A stretch of DNA of 64,000 nt from Gemmata massiliana (lineage in GTDB: Bacteria; Planctomycetota; Planctomycetia; Gemmatales; Gemmataceae), in NCBI RefSeq assembly GCF_901538265.1, contig NZ_LR593886.1:4299738-4363737 (forward strand), in the 5' to 3' direction. Under the pieces are notes generated by a model. It ran no database searches. It saw only the letters and a list, made by a program, of their open reading frames with translations, and was not told the DNA's origin. Positions 60,680-64,000 of the stretch are shown here, in pieces (positions within the stretch are counted from its first letter, which is position 1; each line of letters opens with the position of its first letter). Position numbers and translations under genes: made by a program.

Positions 60680-62524
60680 TCAATCGGCTCGTGCCGCGGC
60701 CACGACCCGTTTGCCCGACAGCATTCGGACGCCGATGTTGAGGAGCATCACGACCGTCACGAGTACAAACGCCGCGGTCCACGCGAGCTGGATCTCCGGC
60801 GACCCCGGCGCGTACTTCGCGAAATCGTAGATGTAGAACGGGAGGAACGGGGTCGAATCCAACGGGGTTCGGGGCATGTACTGCGACCCGCCCGCGGTCA
60901 GAATGAGCGGCGCCGTTTCACCCGCGATGCGCCCGACCGCGAGAAACACCCCCGTGACGATTGCCGGAAGTGCGGCCGGGAGGAGCACCTTCACCACCGT
61001 CTGCCACCGGCTCGCACCGAGCGCGTAACTCGCTTCCCGCAGACTGTTCGGCACCAGCCGCAGCGCTTCCTCGGTGGCCCGGATCACGACCGGGAGCATC
61101 ATCACACCCAGCGCGAACGCGCCGGCCCAACCGGAGAACTGACCGCGCGAGGTGTTCATCCACACCGGATACACGAACATCGCGTACCCGAAGATCCCGA
61201 TCACAATCGATGGCACCGCACCGAGTGTCTCGGCCACGAATCGGAGCGGTGCGACGAGTCGGTTGTTCCTGTACTCGGCGAGAAACACCGCGGCCAACAC
61301 ACCCACCGGCACCGCGAACGCGGTCGCGAGCCCCACGAGGATGCAGCTCCCGTAAAGTGCGTGGGCGAGTCCGCGTCCGGAGGTGTCATTGGGGAGTTTC
61401 GTGAAGAAGTCCCAGTTCACGCCTCCGGCCCCGCGAACGGTGATGTACCCGAGGATCAGGAACAGCGGGATCACCGTCAGTAACTGACACAGCGCCAGTA
61501 CCCCCCGCATGACGCGGTCCGAGCGTTGGGCCTTTTTGCGACTGGCGGAGAGTTCTTCCGCGGTGCGAGCCGGTTGCCCGGTTTGGCCCTCGGCCAGTTC
61601 GATCGACCGGTTGCGGTGGGAGTGGGGCTTCGACATCCACCGGACCACGATCCGGGCTGAAAAATTCATTACGAGCGTGATGCCTAGAAGCAGCAACCCG
61701 AGGGCGACGAGTGCCCCCTGCTTCACGCCGGGCGGGGCTTCAAACAGTTCCTTGGCGATCACGCTGGGGATCGTGTCGCCGGTCCCGTTCAGCCGGAAGT
61801 CGAGGTACTGTGAATTAGCGATCACCATTGTGACGGCCATCGTCTCGCCGATCGCGCGCCCGAGTGCCAGGAAGCACGCGGCGATCACGCCGGGACGGGC
61901 GTAGGGCAGCACGACGCGCCAGATCGTTTGCCACCGCGTCGAACCGAGTGCGAGCGCGCCCTCGCGCTGCGACCGCGGGACCGCCTGCATCACGTCGAAG
62001 CTGACCGCGGTGATATACGGCAGGATCATGACCGACAGCACTAACCCGGCCGCCAGAATCCCCTGGCCGGACGCGACGTTCGGTAACCCTAGCGCATCGA
62101 AGAACGGTGCGAGCCCTTGTTTCGCCAGGAACTCGCGGCCCCAGAACCCGTACACGACGCTCGGAATGGCCGCGAGGAGTTCGAGCAGGAACGCGCACAC
62201 TTTCCGCACCCGCGGCGGTGCCAGTTCCGAAAGGTAAGCGGCGGCGCCGACCCCGAGCGGTACCGCGACCAGCATCGCGATCAGGGACGTGACGACCGTG
62301 CCATAAATGAACACCAGCGCCCCGTACTCGTTACCGTCCGGGAACCACTTGGTGCTCGTCAGCAGCCGGTATTTGCCCGGTTCGGACAGGACCGGCCACG
62401 CCTTGTACACGAGAACGGCGATCAGTGCGGCCGCGACCGAGAGCACGAACCCGCCGGCAGACTGACACAGCCAGCGGAACACGAAGTCGCCGCGGGACGG
62501 TGGGTGCGATTGGTGTGCGGTCAT
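60680..62524 (-). CDS. fused phosphate ABC transporter permease PstC-PstA
   Basis: A 614-residue protein that joins the two Pst permeases in one chain. Residues 1-300 match PstC: FIYGTVVTSLIAMLVAVPLG, AAIPSVVYGFWGREFL and the coupling loop SQREGALALGSTRWQTIWRV. A polar linker (about 300-345, SKPHSHRNRSIELAEGQTGQ) leads to residues 345-614, which match PstA: ALYGSCILVGLATAFAVPVG, GAVPSIVIGIFGYAMFV and the coupling loop SLREASYALGASRWQTVVKV. Together they would form the membrane channel for high-affinity phosphate uptake. pstS lies 88 bp upstream on the same strand; pstB is not in the window, since the next gene is on the other strand. Confidence 0.93.
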   Translation of the reverse strand: MTAHQSHPPSRGDFVFRWLCQSAGGFVLSVAAALIAVLVYKAWPVLSEPGKYRLLTSTKWFPDGNEYGALVFIYGTVVTSLIAMLVAVPLGVGAAAYLSELAPPRVRKVCAFLLELLAAIPSVVYGFWGREFLAKQGLAPFFDALGLPNVASGQGILAAGLVLSVMILPYITAVSFDVMQAVPRSQREGALALGSTRWQTIWRVVLPYARPGVIAACFLALGRAIGETMAVTMVIANSQYLDFRLNGTGDTIPSVIAKELFEAPPGVKQGALVALGLLLLGITLVMNFSARIVVRWMSKPHSHRNRSIELAEGQTGQPARTAEELSASRKKAQRSDRVMRGVLALCQLLTVIPLFLILGYITVRGAGGVNWDFFTKLPNDTSGRGLAHALYGSCILVGLATAFAVPVGVLAAVFLAEYRNNRLVAPLRFVAETLGAVPSIVIGIFGYAMFVYPVWMNTSRGQFSGWAGAFALGVMMLPVVIRATEEALRLVPNSLREASYALGASRWQTVVKVLLPAALPAIVTGVFLAVGRIAGETAPLILTAGGSQYMPRTPLDSTPFLPFYIYDFAKYAPGSPEIQLAWTAAFVLVTVVMLLNIGVRMLSGKRVVAAARAD

Positions 62525-62612
62525 GTGGGCCTTGCTCGAGGTCCGGACTTGCAGTCGAAGGGCGCCCGGGGCGGCGTGTGCCCCGAGCGAATGGTGGGTG
62601 ACCGTCGACGGA

Positions 62613-63680
62613 TTACTCGAACGTCACTTGTCCGAGCTTCTCCTGGATCTTCTTGCCCAACTCTTCGGGGAGCGGGGCGTAGTCCATGTCCTTGGCGAAC
62701 TTTTGCCCGTCGGTCGTCGCCCACTTCAGGAAGTCGACGATGGTCGGCCCGGTGTCTTTGGGCAACTTGGCGAACAGGATCGCGTAGCTGATCCCGGAGA
62801 TCGGGTACGACTTCGCGCCCGCGGTGTCGGTCAGCGAGTACGTGAGATCGTGCAGCGAGTACGGCTCCTTGTCCGATTTCGTCTTGATCGCCTCGGCCGC
62901 CGCCGCGGTCACGCCGTCGGCCTCCGCACCGACCCACTCGCCGGCCTTGTTTTTCAGCTTCGCGGTCGCCAGTTCGTTCTTCCGGGCGAACAGCAACTCG
63001 ACGTACCCGATGGTGCCCGCGTTGCCCTTAACGAACCCGGCCACGCCGTCGTTGCCCTCTTGCCCGACGACGCCCTGGACCCAGTCCGGCTTGGTGCTCG
63101 CCTTAATCTTGCCTCCGCTGGCCTTCGAGAGATACTCGGAGAAGATGTTCGAGGTTCCGCTCTTTTCGGCCCGCGCGACCACCACAATATCCTTGTCCGG
63201 GAGCGACAGGCCGGGGTTCAGATCGGAGATCCGCTTGGCGTTCCACTTCTGCACGCTCGGGTCACGGCGGTAGATGTCGGCCAGCACATCCCCGGTCAGT
63301 TTCAGCTCTTTCCCGCTAATTTCCGGCACGTTGTAGACCACCGCGACCGCGCCCATCGTCAGCGGGATGTGGACCACGTCGCCGCCCTTTTCTTTTGCGG
63401 TGGCGAGTTGTTCCTTCGTCAGCGGGGCGTCCGAGCACCCGAAGTCCTTGGTCTTCGCGGTCATCTGTTCGACACCGTACCCCGACCCTTTCGAGACGTA
63501 GTCGATCTCGACGTTCTTGGCCGTTTTGTATTCGCCCGACCATTTTTGCATGATCGGGTTTACGAACGTGGCGCCGCCGCCACTGACCCGTTGAGCCGGC
63601 TGCCCGCCCCCGCACCCGCCGCACCCGCTAAAGAAAGGTAGCGCGAACACCAACACGGCGAAGGCAAAGTACCGGGACAT
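62613..63680 (-). CDS. pstS: phosphate-binding lipoprotein PstS
   Basis: A 355-residue solute-binding protein. Signal plus lipobox MSRYFAFAVLVFALPFFSGC (Cys 20), then a Gly/Cys-rich stretch and the PstS start SGGGATFVNPIMQKWSGEY with YVSKGSGYGVEQM (phosphate-binding Ser/Gly loop). It continues with DFGCSDAPLTKEQLA, VHIPLTMGAVAVVYNVPE and EKSGTSNIFSEYLSKAS, all typical of PstS. ATG 63680 has GGAG 7 nt upstream; the longer frame to 63740 lacks signal character. First gene of the pst unit; a direct-repeat Pho-box-like site lies 75 bp upstream. Confidence 0.95.
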   Translation of the reverse strand: MSRYFAFAVLVFALPFFSGCGGCGGGQPAQRVSGGGATFVNPIMQKWSGEYKTAKNVEIDYVSKGSGYGVEQMTAKTKDFGCSDAPLTKEQLATAKEKGGDVVHIPLTMGAVAVVYNVPEISGKELKLTGDVLADIYRRDPSVQKWNAKRISDLNPGLSLPDKDIVVVARAEKSGTSNIFSEYLSKASGGKIKASTKPDWVQGVVGQEGNDGVAGFVKGNAGTIGYVELLFARKNELATAKLKNKAGEWVGAEADGVTAAAAEAIKTKSDKEPYSLHDLTYSLTDTAGAKSYPISGISYAILFAKLPKDTGPTIVDFLKWATTDGQKFAKDMDYAPLPEELGKKIQEKLGQVTFE

Positions 63681-64000
63681 CAGGTATCTCCGTGGGGACG
63701 GATCGGGGCCAGTGTGCGCACAACTTATCGTTGCCGGCACTTGCGAACAGCCCGGGTTTCGTGAAGGTTTCGTGTAGCTCGCGGGCTACGCTCGAACACT
63801 TGATCCATCAACACGTTGCCTCTCGCTTAGAGTTAGTCCCAGGGCTGATTTGCAGCAAGGGAACGCTTGCCCGACGACCAACCGCGTGTTTTCCGCTCGG
63901 ATCTCCGTAGCTCGACGGGCTTGCTCTGCGCGCTAACCGTAGCTAGCGCGAAAGAGCCGCCGTCCAGCCATTTCGTGCTTCGGTCGTTCACGTGTTCATC
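63681..64000. other. 320-bp upstream region of pstS to the right edge
   Basis: No gene is seen. It holds the Pho-box-like repeats at 63755-63776. The rest (63780-64000) shows only short palindromes such as GCGCTA-N8-TAGCGC near 63931-63950, with no supported frame. Confidence 0.5.
63755..63776 (-). promoter_or_regulatory. Pho-box-like direct repeat upstream of pstS
   Basis: GGTTTCGTGAA-GGTTTCGTGTA on the plus strand (TACACGAAACC-TTCACGAAACC in the direction of pstS): two 11-bp units in tandem, 10 of 11 identical. Direct repeats with 11-bp spacing are the pattern bound by PhoB/PhoP-type regulators. Position (75 bp before the ATG) and the target gene fit; the exact sequence is not the Escherichia coli consensus. 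Confidence 0.5.

Overview
The window reads as a high-GC chromosomal segment of a planctomycete, most likely a Gemmata-like member of the Gemmataceae. The evidence is two pilin-type proteins of the DUF1559 kind, a DUF1501 secreted protein, PQQ-type beta-propellers with export signals, an FGE-sulfatase-fold protein, giant signalling kinases and the general codon style. This assignment is an inference from gene families; no rRNA or tRNA gene was seen.

Layout. 1-3.2 kb: the end of a membrane protein (minus strand, running off the left edge) and a REC-PAS-PAS histidine kinase. 3.3-20.5 kb: a complete 14-gene complex I operon (nuoA-N) bracketed by two hairpin terminators. A CRP/FNR-type palindrome lies in front of it. 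Three palindromic repeats sit in its early gaps, a lipoprotein gene lies between nuoF and nuoG, and NuoJ, NuoK and NuoM carry unusual extra segments. 20.7-24 kb: DUF1501 and DUF2252 proteins and two small proteins, one of them a 49-residue membrane protein read on the minus strand. 24-27.2 kb: FdhD with a formate-dehydrogenase-like molybdoenzyme. 27.4-30 kb: an exported thioredoxin, a P-loop kinase and a PQQ-type propeller.

30-37 kb is the most unusual part. A reverse transcriptase with retron signatures (NAxxH, YADD, VTG) and a HEAT-like N-terminal extension overlaps by 4 bp the start of an FGE-fold protein whose catalytic cysteines appear to be missing. Divergent from it are a HEAT/aldo-keto-reductase protein and a double trypsin-like/TPR protein. 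I propose the RT-FGE pair as a non-canonical retron-like system, because no normal msr-msd RNA fits in front of the RT.

37-48 kb: a chemoreceptor, a STAS-like protein and a FixJ-type regulator, then a short pilin-like protein, a VOC protein, a Tat-exported protein, a membrane protein, a PQQ propeller with an EF-hand, and an HxlR regulator with operator-like repeats. 48.5-56.5 kb: a 1929-residue cytoplasmic poly-HAMP hybrid kinase built from near-identical 276-bp repeats, then a second hybrid kinase. 56.7-64 kb: a DUF1559 pilin-like protein with a lipoprotein partner, a copper-type P-ATPase, and a fused PstC-PstA permease with PstS. A Pho-box-like direct repeat lies upstream of pstS.
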